NCBI RefSeq assembly: GCF_900101475.1
Contig: NZ_FMZV01000010.1
Span: forward strand, 1 to 64,000
Length of the DNA stretch: 64,000 bases
From: Ruegeria marina
Lineage (GTDB): Bacteria > Pseudomonadota > Alphaproteobacteria > Rhodobacterales > Rhodobacteraceae
Direction: 5' to 3'
Below, in pieces: positions 8,611-17,029 of the stretch; within the stretch, counting starts at the first letter, position 1; each line of letters starts with the position of its first letter. The notes beneath the pieces are model-generated. The model had not been told where the DNA came from. It saw nothing but the letters and a program-made list of their open reading frames with translations, and made no database searches. The translations under genes and the position numbers were made by a program.

Positions 8611-11600
8611 TCAGGTCCGGAACACCCGGTAGATCGCCGGGATCACCAGTACGGTCAGCAGGGTGGAACTGAGCAGGCCGAAGAGCAGCGACAAGGCCAG
8701 CCCCTGGAAGATCGGGTCGGTCAGGATCACAGCCGCGCCGATCATCGCGGCCACCGCGGTCAGCAGGATCGGCTTGAAACGGATCGCTCCGGCCTCGATC
8801 AGGGTCTCCAGCTTGTCGCGCTCCGGCTCGGCGTGGCGGATGAAATCCACCAGCAGGATCGAGTTGCGCACGATGATCCCCGCCAGCGCGATGAAACCGA
8901 TCATCGACGGGGCCGAGAAGGGCGCGTTGAACAGCCAGTGGCCCGCGATGATGCCGAGGAAGGTCAGCGGGATCGGTGTGAGGATCACCAGCGGCAGCCG
9001 GAACGAGCCGAACTGCGCCACCACCAGGATGTAGATGCCCAGCAGCGCCACGCCAAAGGCCGCGCCCATGTCGCGGAAGGTGATCCAGGTCACTTCCCAT
9101 TCGCCGTCCCACAGCAGCGTCACACCGCTTTCATCCTCGGGCTGGCCGTTGAAGCGGATCTGCGGTTTCTCGCCCTCGGGCCAGTCCATCGCCTCCAGGG
9201 CATCGGCCACGGCCAGCATGCCATAGAGCGGGGCCTCGAATTCGCCGGCAAGTTCGGCCATCACCATTTCGGCCGCCCGCCCGTTGTGCCGGAAGATCGG
9301 GTAGGAGGCGTGTTCCTCCTCGATCTGGACCACGTCGCCCAGTTCCACCACACCCCGCGCGCCGGGCAGCACATTCGCCGGCACCGGGGTGGACAGGAAA
9401 CGCTCGTCCACGACGCGGTCGGACTTGTCCCGCTCCACCGTGATCGGGATCGGGCGGCGACCTTCGCCGCGATGCGAATAGCCCACCGTCTGACCGGCAT
9501 TGAGCAAGGCCAGCGTGGTGAACACGTCCTGTTCCTGGACCCCGAAGAACTCCAGCTGGTCTGTCGAGATCGTGGCCCGCAGCCGCCGGGGCTGGGTGCC
9601 GAAACTGTCGTCCACGTCGACGATATAGGGCACGGATTCGAACGCCTCGCGGATTCGGGCTGCCGCCGCTCGCCGGGTGTCGCCATCCGGGCCGTAGACC
9701 TCGGCCAGAAGGGTGGCGATAACCGGCGGTCCCGGCGGCGGTTCGACGGTCTTCAGGCTGGTGCCGGTCGGTACGTCGAGACGCAGGATTCGCTCGCGGA
9801 TGTCCAGCGCGATCTCGTGACTGGTGCGGTCGCGCTCGGTCTTGGGGGTCAGGTTGATCTGTACGTCGCCCATCTCGGGCCGGGCGCGCAGATAGTAGTG
9901 CCGCACCAGCCCGTTGAAGTTGAACGGCGCCGCGTCACCGGCATGGGTCTGGGCCGACAGGACTTCGGGCAGCTCCAGCACCGCGCGGGCCACTTTCTGC
10001 GCCACTGCGTCGGTTTCCTCGACCGAGGAGCCCTCGGGCAGGTCGATGACCACCGAGAGTTCGGACTTGTTGTCGAAGGGCAGCAGTTTGACCGTCACGT
10101 CGCGCGTGTAGAGCGCGCCGAGCGAGCCGAAGGAGAGCGTCGCGGCCACCAGCAGGAACATCCCGCTGCCGGTCTTGGTGCGCAGCAAGGGACGCGCGAC
10201 CGAGCGGTAGAGACGCCCAAGGAAACCGCCGTGTTCGGCATCGTGGCCGTCGCCGTGCCCGTGCGCCGGTGCGCGGCCGGCGATCTTGACCATCAGCCAG
10301 GGGGTGATGATCACCGCCACAAAGAAGGAGAAGATCATCGCCGCCGACGCATTTGCCGGGATCGGGCTCATGTACGGGCCCATCAGGCCCGAGACGAACA
10401 GCATGGGCAGAAGCGCGGCCACCACGGTCAGCGTGGCGACGATGGTGGGATTGCCCACCTCGGCCACGGCGCGGATCGCCTTTTGCGTGCGGCTGGCCTT
10501 GTCCGGCATGGCCCAGTGACGGGCGATGTTCTCGATTACCACGATGGCGTCGTCCACCAGGATGCCGATCGAGAAGATCAGGGCAAACAGCGAGACTCGG
10601 TTCAGCGTGTACCCCATGATCCACGCTGAAAACAGGGTCAGAAGGATGGTGACAGGGATGACCACGGCCACAACGATGCTTTCGCGCCACCCGATCGAGA
10701 ACAGCACCAGCACCACGATCGAGACCGTGGCCAGGCCGAGGTGGAACAACAGCTCGTTGGCCTTCTCGTTGGCGGTCTCGCCATAGTCGCGGGTGACCGT
10801 GATCTCGACACCGTCGGGGATCAGGTCGTGCTCCAGCATGTGCACGCGGTGCAGGATCTCCTCGGCCACGATCACCGCATTCGCGCCGGCGCGCTTGGCC
10901 AGGGCGAGGGTCACGGCGGGTGTCCGCTCGATCTGGCCATCCGCGTTGCGGGTGACATTGGCGACAATCCGGTCGGTGGTGTCGGGGACGAAACTGACAT
11001 CGGCGACGTCCCGCACGTAGACGGGGCGATTGTCGCGGGTGGTCAGCAACAGGTTGGCGATTTCGGCGGGGGCGTGCAGCGTCTCGCCCGCGACCAGCGC
11101 AATCTGTTCGCCCGCGTCCCGCACAAGGCCGGTCGAAAAGGCTCGGTTTGCACCCGAAACCTTGCCGGCCAGCTGTTGCAGCGTCACCCCGTGCAGGGCC
11201 AGTCGCTCGGGGTCGGGCGCGATGCGGATCGCCTCGGTGGCCTCGCCGACCAGATAGGTCAGTCCCACATCCCCGATCTTGGCCAGTTGCACCTGCAATT
11301 CACGGGCGATCCTGGTCAGGTCGTTGGCGGTCATGCCGCTGCCCGGGTCGCGCGGTGACAGGGTCAGCGACACGATGGCCACGTCGTCGATGCCGCGCCC
11401 GACGATCAGCGGTTCCTGAATGCCGACCGGGATCCGGTCCATGTTGGCGCGGATCTTGTCATGCACCCGTAGGATCGCATTGTCCGACGGGGTGCCGACA
11501 AGGAACCGGGCGGTGACCATCGCATAATCGTCGCTGGTCTGCGAGTAGACATGTTCGACGCCGTTGATGCCCTTGACGATGGTTTCCATCGGTTCGGTCA

Positions 11601-11823
11601 CCAGTTTCACGGCATCCGCGGCGCTCAGCCCCGGCGCCTGGATGTGAATATCGACCAGCGGCACCGAGATCTGCGGTTCCTCCTCGCGCGGCAGGCTGAT
11701 CAGGGCGACAAGACCCATCGCCAGCGCGGCAAGGATCATGAGGGGGGTCAGGGCCGAGCCGATGAAGGCCCGTGTCAGCCCGCCGGCGATGCCGAGGCCG
11801 GCCTTGGATGTGTCGTCACTCAT
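8611..11823 (-). CDS. RND-family efflux permease (AcrB/MexB type)
   Basis: Inner-membrane proton-driven trimeric pump, 1070 residues, standard length. The N-terminal transmembrane helix is followed by two large periplasmic porter domains and helices. The paired Asp of the proton relay is seen in SIGILVDDAIVVIENI. The start overlaps the adaptor gene by 8 bp, so translation is coupled. It precedes the SoxYZ-like gene by 94 bp on the same strand. Substrate unknown. The sulfur-carrier neighbours make a toxic sulfur or thiol compound a reasonable idea, but a general drug pump cannot be excluded. No outer-membrane TolC gene is next to it. Confidence 0.92.
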   Translation of the reverse strand: MSDDTSKAGLGIAGGLTRAFIGSALTPLMILAALAMGLVALISLPREEEPQISVPLVDIHIQAPGLSAADAVKLVTEPMETIVKGINGVEHVYSQTSDDYAMVTARFLVGTPSDNAILRVHDKIRANMDRIPVGIQEPLIVGRGIDDVAIVSLTLSPRDPGSGMTANDLTRIARELQVQLAKIGDVGLTYLVGEATEAIRIAPDPERLALHGVTLQQLAGKVSGANRAFSTGLVRDAGEQIALVAGETLHAPAEIANLLLTTRDNRPVYVRDVADVSFVPDTTDRIVANVTRNADGQIERTPAVTLALAKRAGANAVIVAEEILHRVHMLEHDLIPDGVEITVTRDYGETANEKANELLFHLGLATVSIVVLVLFSIGWRESIVVAVVIPVTILLTLFSAWIMGYTLNRVSLFALIFSIGILVDDAIVVIENIARHWAMPDKASRTQKAIRAVAEVGNPTIVATLTVVAALLPMLFVSGLMGPYMSPIPANASAAMIFSFFVAVIITPWLMVKIAGRAPAHGHGDGHDAEHGGFLGRLYRSVARPLLRTKTGSGMFLLVAATLSFGSLGALYTRDVTVKLLPFDNKSELSVVIDLPEGSSVEETDAVAQKVARAVLELPEVLSAQTHAGDAAPFNFNGLVRHYYLRARPEMGDVQINLTPKTERDRTSHEIALDIRERILRLDVPTGTSLKTVEPPPGPPVIATLLAEVYGPDGDTRRAAAARIREAFESVPYIVDVDDSFGTQPRRLRATISTDQLEFFGVQEQDVFTTLALLNAGQTVGYSHRGEGRRPIPITVERDKSDRVVDERFLSTPVPANVLPGARGVVELGDVVQIEEEHASYPIFRHNGRAAEMVMAELAGEFEAPLYGMLAVADALEAMDWPEGEKPQIRFNGQPEDESGVTLLWDGEWEVTWITFRDMGAAFGVALLGIYILVVAQFGSFRLPLVILTPIPLTFLGIIAGHWLFNAPFSAPSMIGFIALAGIIVRNSILLVDFIRHAEPERDKLETLIEAGAIRFKPILLTAVAAMIGAAVILTDPIFQGLALSLLFGLLSSTLLTVLVIPAIYRVFRT

Positions 11824-12799
11824 GGGCGGTCACCAGGGCTTCATCGCCAGAGAGGCCCGACAGGACCTCGACCAGCGCGCGACCGTCGATCTGCAATTTT
11901 TCGCCAAGCACGACCACCCGTTCGGTCGGGGGGGCGTCAGGGGGGGCGACCTGCACGAAATCGAGACCCATCCGCGTGCTCACGGCCTCTTGCGGAACGA
12001 CCACGGTCTGGGTCCGCGCGACCGGCAGGCGCACCAGCACCCGCTTGCCGATGAATTCTGCAGACAGGCCGGAGAGTTCGACATCGGCGATCACCCTTCC
12101 GTTCTCGATCTGCGGATAGACCTTGGCGAGGGTGCCGGAGTCGGTGCCCTCGATCCCGTCGATGCGAATGTCATCGCCCTCGTTGAGGAAATCGGCATGC
12201 CGTTCGGGTACCGCCAGGCGCAGGTAGAACCCGCCGCCCCCGATCACGGCCACCATTTCGCCGGGCATGATCACCGAGCCCGCAGTGACGGGTACGTCGA
12301 TCACCCGGCCCGAAATGGGGGCCAGCACGCGGCCTTCGGCAGTGCGCTGTAGCAGAACATCCTTCTGAGCCTCGGTAGAACCGATGCGCCCCTGGATCAC
12401 TTCGACCCTGGTACGCAACCCATCCACGTTCTGTTCCGTCGTCACCCCGCGTTCGAGCAGGTTCAGACCGCGGGTTAACTCCGCCTGCGCATTGGTCAGT
12501 TCCGAGGTCAGCGCCTGCAATTGGGCGTCAACCGCGCGCAGTTCCAGCAACAGCTTCTCGTCCACCGTTGTGGCTATCTGCTGGCCTTCGGCCACCTCGG
12601 ACCCTTCCGCCACCATCACCTGTTCCAGCGTGCCGCCAAGGCGGGATCGCGCCGGGATCGTGTTGCGCGCTTCGATCTTGGCAAAGACAGCCTTCCATTC
12701 GGTGATCGTGATCCGCTCGGCTTGCATGTCGGCAGCTGTGGCCAACCCTGGCAGCAGGGCCGTCAGGATGATCAGGGCGGCGGTGAGGGCGTGTTTCAT
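11816..12799 (-). CDS. RND efflux periplasmic adaptor (membrane fusion protein)
   Basis: 327 residues. Signal peptide to about residue 22 (PGLATAAD), lipoyl half-motifs on either side of a short coiled-coil hairpin (about residues 75-130), then barrel and membrane-proximal domains, the HlyD/AcrA pattern. It links the permease to an outer-membrane channel. It is the first gene of the run adaptor-permease-SoxYZ-like-SoxH-like. The inverted repeat at 12863-12886 lies 63 bp upstream of the ATG and probably controls it. Confidence 0.9.
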   Translation of the reverse strand: MKHALTAALIILTALLPGLATAADMQAERITITEWKAVFAKIEARNTIPARSRLGGTLEQVMVAEGSEVAEGQQIATTVDEKLLLELRAVDAQLQALTSELTNAQAELTRGLNLLERGVTTEQNVDGLRTRVEVIQGRIGSTEAQKDVLLQRTAEGRVLAPISGRVIDVPVTAGSVIMPGEMVAVIGGGGFYLRLAVPERHADFLNEGDDIRIDGIEGTDSGTLAKVYPQIENGRVIADVELSGLSAEFIGKRVLVRLPVARTQTVVVPQEAVSTRMGLDFVQVAPPDAPPTERVVVLGEKLQIDGRALVEVLSGLSGDEALVTAHE

Positions 12800-12862
12800 G
12801 GAGCACCTTTCGGGTCACGGCCGACAGATCCTGCGCGATGGAGCGCAATGCGGCCTGAGACT

Positions 12863-12886
12863 ATATATTCAAAAAAGTGATTATAT
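12863..12886 (-). promoter_or_regulatory. AT-rich inverted repeat, candidate ArsR-family operator
   Basis: Arms ATATATTCA and TGATTATAT pair at 8 of 9 positions around a 6-bp centre, in an otherwise GC-rich 285-bp gap. The core ATTC, 8 bases, GATT differs at one position from the ATTC-N8-GAAT site reported for the persulfide sensor SqrR of Rhodobacter. It lies upstream of the RND adaptor start. No regulator gene is adjacent. The link to SqrR is inference. Confidence 0.5.
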
Positions 12887-13084
12887 GGCAATCCCCATTC
12901 GTGCAGGGGGCGCGCAAAAGGCTCTCGGTCACGGTGCGTTGCGCGGGGCGAGGGCGCGTCGGAATGCATGACCCAGTGCGCTGTTTTCATGCCCAATGCG
13001 TTGCAGGCCGAGACGGTGAACGATGTGATTCTGGAGGACGTGGCCCGGTGGATCCGAGCGCAGGTCCGATCTGCCTGCCGGCGA

Positions 13085-14233
13085 TCAGAACCGCTGGCCG
13101 AGATAGACATACACATATTGCTGGCCCTCGTCATTCACGGCGAAGTCCAGTGCGTAATCCAGTGCGAATTTCCTGGAGAGTCTGAACCGCAGGCCGGTCC
13201 CGACGGCGGCGCCCCCGGCGCTGTCGGACATGTTGCTCGGATCGTTCCCGCCGACCCCGTAGCCGCCGAACAGGACATAACCGAACCGGCTCTGGCCGAA
13301 GCGGTCGCGGTATTCGGCCTGGATCGAGGCGGAGTAGTCGCGGATGTTGTCGGTGGCGGGAAATCCGCGCATGCCGTCCACCGCGCCGACACCGCAGGCA
13401 TCGAAGAAGGGGGCCGATGCGGAGGCGCCGCAGACCACGCCCCGCACGGCGATGACCGCGTCGTTTTCCAGGGACCAGTAACTCGCGGCCGAGAGGATCG
13501 CCTTGGAGTATTGCCGGTCCTGGGTCGTGACCTTCCCGCCAAAGAGCGTACCCGTGTCGCGGGCATGGGATAGCGACAGTTTCGTCAGGTCGCCAGTGGT
13601 GGGATAGAACGTATCGTCGCGCGTATCCCATTGGAACCTGAGCCCGAATATCCCGACTTCGACGTTGGTGTCCTGCAACAGGGCGGCAGGTACGGTCGCC
13701 GTGTTGAATGCGATCGTCGAATCGAGATGGGTCAGCGATCCGGTCACGGAAAAGGAGGGCGAGAAATTGTAGCCCAGTTCCAGGGCGGCGAGTTTTGCCG
13801 ATTGATCGAGGGGCAGGCGGAAGGAACGCACTCCGGGCAGTGTGGCCGGGAGATCGTAATTGAGGTCGGCGTTCCCGTAGACGAGGCCGAGGGTCCAGCG
13901 GCCATCGGCGAAATTCACGACGCCGCCGGCCCCGTAGCCTTCGCTGCCGTTTCCGGATTTCATTTTCGCGGCCCCGAAGCCGGATGGCCGCGAGCCGGAA
14001 ACCGTGAAAAGATAACCCGCCCCGAGCGTCAGCCCACTTTCGAGAACCGGGTTGGAAAACGGGATGGGGGCCACGATGAAGGACCCGGCCCTGGCCCCGG
14101 TTTCCGTGCTGACGGCATCGGAAACCTCGCTGCCGCCGACGCCGGTGATGGAGGTGACCTGAGCCCTGGCGGCGGTCGCGGCCGCAGCACAGGCAAGCGC
14201 GAGAAAAGCCAGATTGCGAAGGACGCAGCTCAT
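13085..14233 (-). CDS. BamA/TamA-like outer-membrane beta-barrel protein
   Basis: 382 residues with signal peptide MSCVLRNLAFLALACAAAAT ending near AARAQ. The barrel part contains RFQWDTRDDTFYPTTGDLTK, the typical Omp85/surface-antigen strand, then MRGFP (conserved RGF/Y loop motif of Omp85 barrels). It ends in YVYLGQRF with a C-terminal Phe, as outer-membrane proteins do. There is no POTRA repeat, so it is a barrel-only member rather than BamA itself. The start at 14233 is preferred over one 45 bp upstream because it gives a clean signal peptide. It appears to stand alone; function unknown. Confidence 0.8.
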   Translation of the reverse strand: MSCVLRNLAFLALACAAAATAARAQVTSITGVGGSEVSDAVSTETGARAGSFIVAPIPFSNPVLESGLTLGAGYLFTVSGSRPSGFGAAKMKSGNGSEGYGAGGVVNFADGRWTLGLVYGNADLNYDLPATLPGVRSFRLPLDQSAKLAALELGYNFSPSFSVTGSLTHLDSTIAFNTATVPAALLQDTNVEVGIFGLRFQWDTRDDTFYPTTGDLTKLSLSHARDTGTLFGGKVTTQDRQYSKAILSAASYWSLENDAVIAVRGVVCGASASAPFFDACGVGAVDGMRGFPATDNIRDYSASIQAEYRDRFGQSRFGYVLFGGYGVGGNDPSNMSDSAGGAAVGTGLRFRLSRKFALDYALDFAVNDEGQQYVYVYLGQRF

Positions 14234-14354
14234 ACCTGTCACATGTTCCCAAGAGACGCTTCCGGAGCGCGAGTTCATCCTGCCTGGTTTGTATTCTGTA
14301 TAGCAGATGCGTTCGGTATTCGAAGTCTCAAAATAGCCGGTCCGCGCAGTTCGC

Positions 14355-14626
14355 CTACCTTCCGGGGGCGGGGGTGAAAGGCCTCCAAGGCGTCACGGGT
14401 CCGGGCAGGTTTTTCGGCAGGGCGGAAACCATGGTGAAGCGAGGCGGTCGGCTGTGCACCGGCGCCCAGACGGTCGGCATCAGCCGGACGTCGCGCAGCG
14501 CGCATGCCGGCGATGCGGCGGCCCTCGAAAATAGCCGCCGGCAGCGTCGGGACGGGCGCCTTCCCGGCCTTGCCCCTGAAAATCCCCGAGCGCGATGTCG
14601 ATGCCCGAAAGCGCGGTGATCGTCAT
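14355..14626 (-). pseudogene. Possible frame-broken gene after the LysE exporter
   Basis: An ATG overlaps the stop of the LysE-family gene (ATGA), as a coupled next gene would. The frame reads MTITALSGIDIALGDFQG and then loses coding character, stopping near 14480. Plausible protein sequence continues in the other two frames, for example VPTLPAAIFEGRRIAGMR and then DVRLMPTVWAPVHSRPP, up to a stop at 14355. This suggests one or two frameshifts in a former gene of about 90 codons. No family could be named, and GC-rich DNA can mimic this. Confidence 0.25.
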
Positions 14627-15228
14627 GGGCGTATGGCGATGAACTGGTAGGCCAGCGCGAGCGCGACGACGACCAGCATCGACAGGCTCATGGCGATGTT
14701 GATGGCCCGGTGGGCGCGCTGGCTGAGGTCGAGCCGGCGCAGGGTGATGCCCAGCCAGAGCCAAAGAAAATGGATGGGAATCCAGATCGTGTTGACGACG
14801 AGGAACTTGAGCAGAGTTTCCGCCAGTAGGCTGCCACCGCCGAAGGCAAAGCCGGAAAACAGCGTCGTGTTCACCGCATAGGCCTTGGGGTTGATCATTT
14901 GCAGCGCGACGCCGTCCAGCACGCCCGGCGGGCGCACCGCCTCGACAAAGGCGATCCGGCTGCCCGCCGTGGCGATGCGCAGGGCGAGGTACAGCAGGTA
15001 TGCGGTCGAGGCCACGAAGAGCAGCGTCCGGATGGCCGGGTCTGCGAGGATCACTGCGGCCAGCCCGGATACCACGGCGAGCGCAACCATGTTGGTGCCG
15101 ATGAAAAGACCCAGCACATAGCGCGTGCCCGGACGCGCCCCGAAGGCCGAGCCGACGCCAGCGGTGGACAGCACGCCCGGTCCGGGGGTGATGATCAGAA
15201 AGAACACTGCGGCGGCGAAAATCAGCAT
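14623..15228 (-). CDS. LysE/RhtB-family amino-acid exporter
   Basis: 201 residues and about six hydrophobic helices. The N-terminus FLIITPGPGVLSTAGVGSAFG is the conserved first helix and loop of the LysE/RhtB translocators (ITPGP motif), and a later NPKAYAVNTTLF matches the central NPK motif. These inner-membrane proteins export amino acids or derivatives; the substrate is not predictable. It overlaps by 7 bp the small frame at 15222-15404, which itself overlaps kdgK, so all three may be co-transcribed. A possible broken gene follows. Confidence 0.88.
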   Translation of the reverse strand: MLIFAAAVFFLIITPGPGVLSTAGVGSAFGARPGTRYVLGLFIGTNMVALAVVSGLAAVILADPAIRTLLFVASTAYLLYLALRIATAGSRIAFVEAVRPPGVLDGVALQMINPKAYAVNTTLFSGFAFGGGSLLAETLLKFLVVNTIWIPIHFLWLWLGITLRRLDLSQRAHRAINIAMSLSMLVVVALALAYQFIAIRP

Positions 15229-15404
15229 GCGGCCATCTCCTGTGCGCGCCGGGCAAGATCGCAGACGGTGAACACCCGGTTCTGCGACACGGCGGTTTGC
15301 GCGCGGTTTCGGTTATCATTTGCGAGGACGGGGATGGCTGCGGCAGGCATGTCCACGACCATGCTCAACCCGATCAGCACGGCATTCGGCGGCCTGTCTG
15401 TCAT
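15222..15404 (-). CDS. Possible 60-residue protein between kdgK and lysE-like gene
   Basis: The ATG overlaps the kdgK stop (ATGA) and the frame ends 7 bp inside the LysE-family gene, so it bridges the two genes exactly. The product starts MTDRPPNAVLIGLSMVVDMP and includes a hydrophobic stretch followed by a polar, basic second half. No family recognised. The tight junctions at both ends favour a real coupled gene, but a chance frame acting as a coupling bridge is possible. Confidence 0.35.
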   Translation of the reverse strand: MTDRPPNAVLIGLSMVVDMPAAAIPVLANDNRNRAQTAVSQNRVFTVCDLARRAQEMAAC

Positions 15405-16303
15405 CGCTCCTCGCGTGGCAGGATGGCGCCCCTGTGGCCGATCACCCGAAGCGCCAGCCCGTGCCCGGCCTGCATGGATTCGGTCTCGTCCATTCCGTCG
15501 AGTTTCGCGGCGAGATAGCCCGCGTTGAAACTGTCGCCCGCCGCCGTGCTGTCGACGACGCCGGTTGCCGGTTTGATCGCGAGGGGCGGCGAGCCGTTCA
15601 GGGGCAGGGGGCCGCGGGCGCCGCGCTTGAGTACGCCTTCGCCAAGGCCGTATCGCCGGAGGCGCTCCAGAAGCGCCGCCTCGTCCGGGTCCCCGAACAG
15701 CGCCAGTTCGTCCTCGAGACTGGGCAGGCCGATGTCGGTAAGCCGCCAGGCATCGGTCACGGTTTCCTGCGCGGTGCCCTGATCGGACCAGAGCGCCGGG
15801 CGGTAATTGCTGTCGAAGGCGACGCGGCCGCCGGCATCGCGGTAATGCCTGAGCCAGCCCATAAGCCGTGCCCGGCCAGCAGGCGGCAGGATCGCCAGCG
15901 AAATCGCCGAGAGATAGACCAGATCGAAGCCGGAGAGGTCGCTTTCCTCCAGCCCCGGAGGCTCCATCAGTCGACGCGCGGCAGAATTCTCGCGCCAGTA
16001 GGTGAAGCTGCGTTCGCCGTTTCCGTCGGTGTTGATGGCATAAAGACCGGGCACGCGGGTTTCGCTGCGCCGGATCAGGGCGGTGTCGAGCCCTTCGGCC
16101 TCGATCATCGCGATCATGCGATCCGAGAGCCCGTCGCGCCCCAGTTTCGTGCCATAGGCCACGCGCAGGCCGGGAGCCGTGCGCTTGAGATAGATGGCGG
16201 TGTTCAGCGTGTCGCCGGCAAAGCCCAGACCGGCGGTATCGGGCCGGTCCGGGGCCAGCGCGATTTCGACCATCGCCTCGCCGATACACAGAACGGATGT
16301 CAT
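15401..16303 (-). CDS. kdgK: 2-Keto-3-deoxygluconate kinase-like PfkB sugar kinase
   Basis: 300 residues, normal for a PfkB/ribokinase-fold kinase. The start MTSVLCIGEAMVEIAL is the family N-terminus, preceded by GGGGAGG. The C-terminal signature VVDSTAAGDSFNAGYLAA holds the anion hole and catalytic Asp of PfkB signature 2. The best fit is KdgK, which phosphorylates 2-keto-3-deoxy-gluconate before KDPG aldolase. This agrees with the sugar-acid genes that follow at 17-23.5 kb. No KDPG aldolase gene is in the window. Other ketose or ketoacid kinases of the family remain possible. Confidence 0.8.
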   Translation of the reverse strand: MTSVLCIGEAMVEIALAPDRPDTAGLGFAGDTLNTAIYLKRTAPGLRVAYGTKLGRDGLSDRMIAMIEAEGLDTALIRRSETRVPGLYAINTDGNGERSFTYWRENSAARRLMEPPGLEESDLSGFDLVYLSAISLAILPPAGRARLMGWLRHYRDAGGRVAFDSNYRPALWSDQGTAQETVTDAWRLTDIGLPSLEDELALFGDPDEAALLERLRRYGLGEGVLKRGARGPLPLNGSPPLAIKPATGVVDSTAAGDSFNAGYLAAKLDGMDETESMQAGHGLALRVIGHRGAILPREER

Positions 16304-16636
16304 GTCGTGCCTCCCCGGACGGTTTTCGCGCCACCAGATGATCTGCCCCGACACCACGATAATACCGGTGCCGGCAAGTGTCATCCTGTCCGGCTGCATC
16401 CAGGGTACTGGCGTCCAGGCTCGCCCGGCCCATGAGTTTCATCGTTGCACGAATATCCAAGTCGGACGGGTTTTCTGTCCTTGTCGCGGAGTCACGTACC
16501 GCCCATCCTGGCAAGGAAGCATTCATGTGCGAACAATAACTTCGGAAATTCTGAAATTCTGAAAATAATTGAAACGCCCAATAAAAGCGGCGCATCATGA
16601 ATTCGGGTTGCAAACGGCCCGGCACAGGGCGCGCAG
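16304..16636. other. Intergenic region upstream of kdgK
   Basis: 333 bp with a locally AT-richer stretch (about 16500-16590). It must hold the kdgK promoter on the minus strand. No clear operator, RNA or gene was recognised in it. Confidence 0.5.
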
Positions 16637-17029
16637 ATGCAGTTGGTCATGGCCGAACCACATTCAAACGGATACGGGCCATCCGGCATGAAACGAAAAA
16701 CCAAGTTTGAAACGGCGGATATTTGCGACGATCCGCATAGCAAGCTGATCATGCCTGTCATCAGACCCGGACAGCGGCTCGGGTCCTTAGAATTGCAGGG
16801 ATCACATGGGGCTTCTGCCAATACCGTGTGGGACGTGCAGATGCGCCTGTTGCGCACGGCACCGGTCGAGTTCGAGAAAACGCGCGGCTTTCGCGCCTCG
16901 CCGATCCCGATGGAGACCTTCGGCCGGATCTATAAGCTGTTCCGCCAGCAGGTCGTCGGCGCCGTATGGAATTTCGGCTCCAATTACGTCGGGGTCATCA
17001 TCCGCGACCACCAGCCGAGATCGCTTTAG
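16637..17029 (+). CDS. Hypothetical protein, possibly a gene remnant
   Basis: 130 codons. The first 55 codons have mixed third positions unlike the neighbours. From about position 16805 the codon use becomes typical of the genome (mostly G or C at third position), and the product reads WDVQMRLLRTAPVEF and later FRQQVVGAVWNFGSN. This suggests the 3' end of an older gene joined to noncoding sequence. Its stop overlaps the convergent denD stop by 4 bp. No family recognised. It sits where a pathway regulator would be expected, but no helix-turn-helix is visible. Confidence 0.35.
   Translation: MQLVMAEPHSNGYGPSGMKRKTKFETADICDDPHSKLIMPVIRPGQRLGSLELQGSHGASANTVWDVQMRLLRTAPVEFEKTRGFRASPIPMETFGRIYKLFRQQVVGAVWNFGSNYVGVIIRDHQPRSL

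Noticed and set aside
8833-10629. Plus-strand open frame of about 600 codons
   Set aside because: Antisense to the RND permease; product rich in His, Arg and Gln without recognisable domains.
12968-13573. Plus-strand frame starting in the gap before the barrel protein gene
   Set aside because: Most of it is antisense to the BamA/TamA-like gene and the part in the gap has no coding character.
15222-16625. Minus-strand frame of 467 codons covering kdgK
   Set aside because: It is in a different frame from the clear PfkB kinase. Only its last 60 codons, which fall outside kdgK, were kept as a possible small gene.
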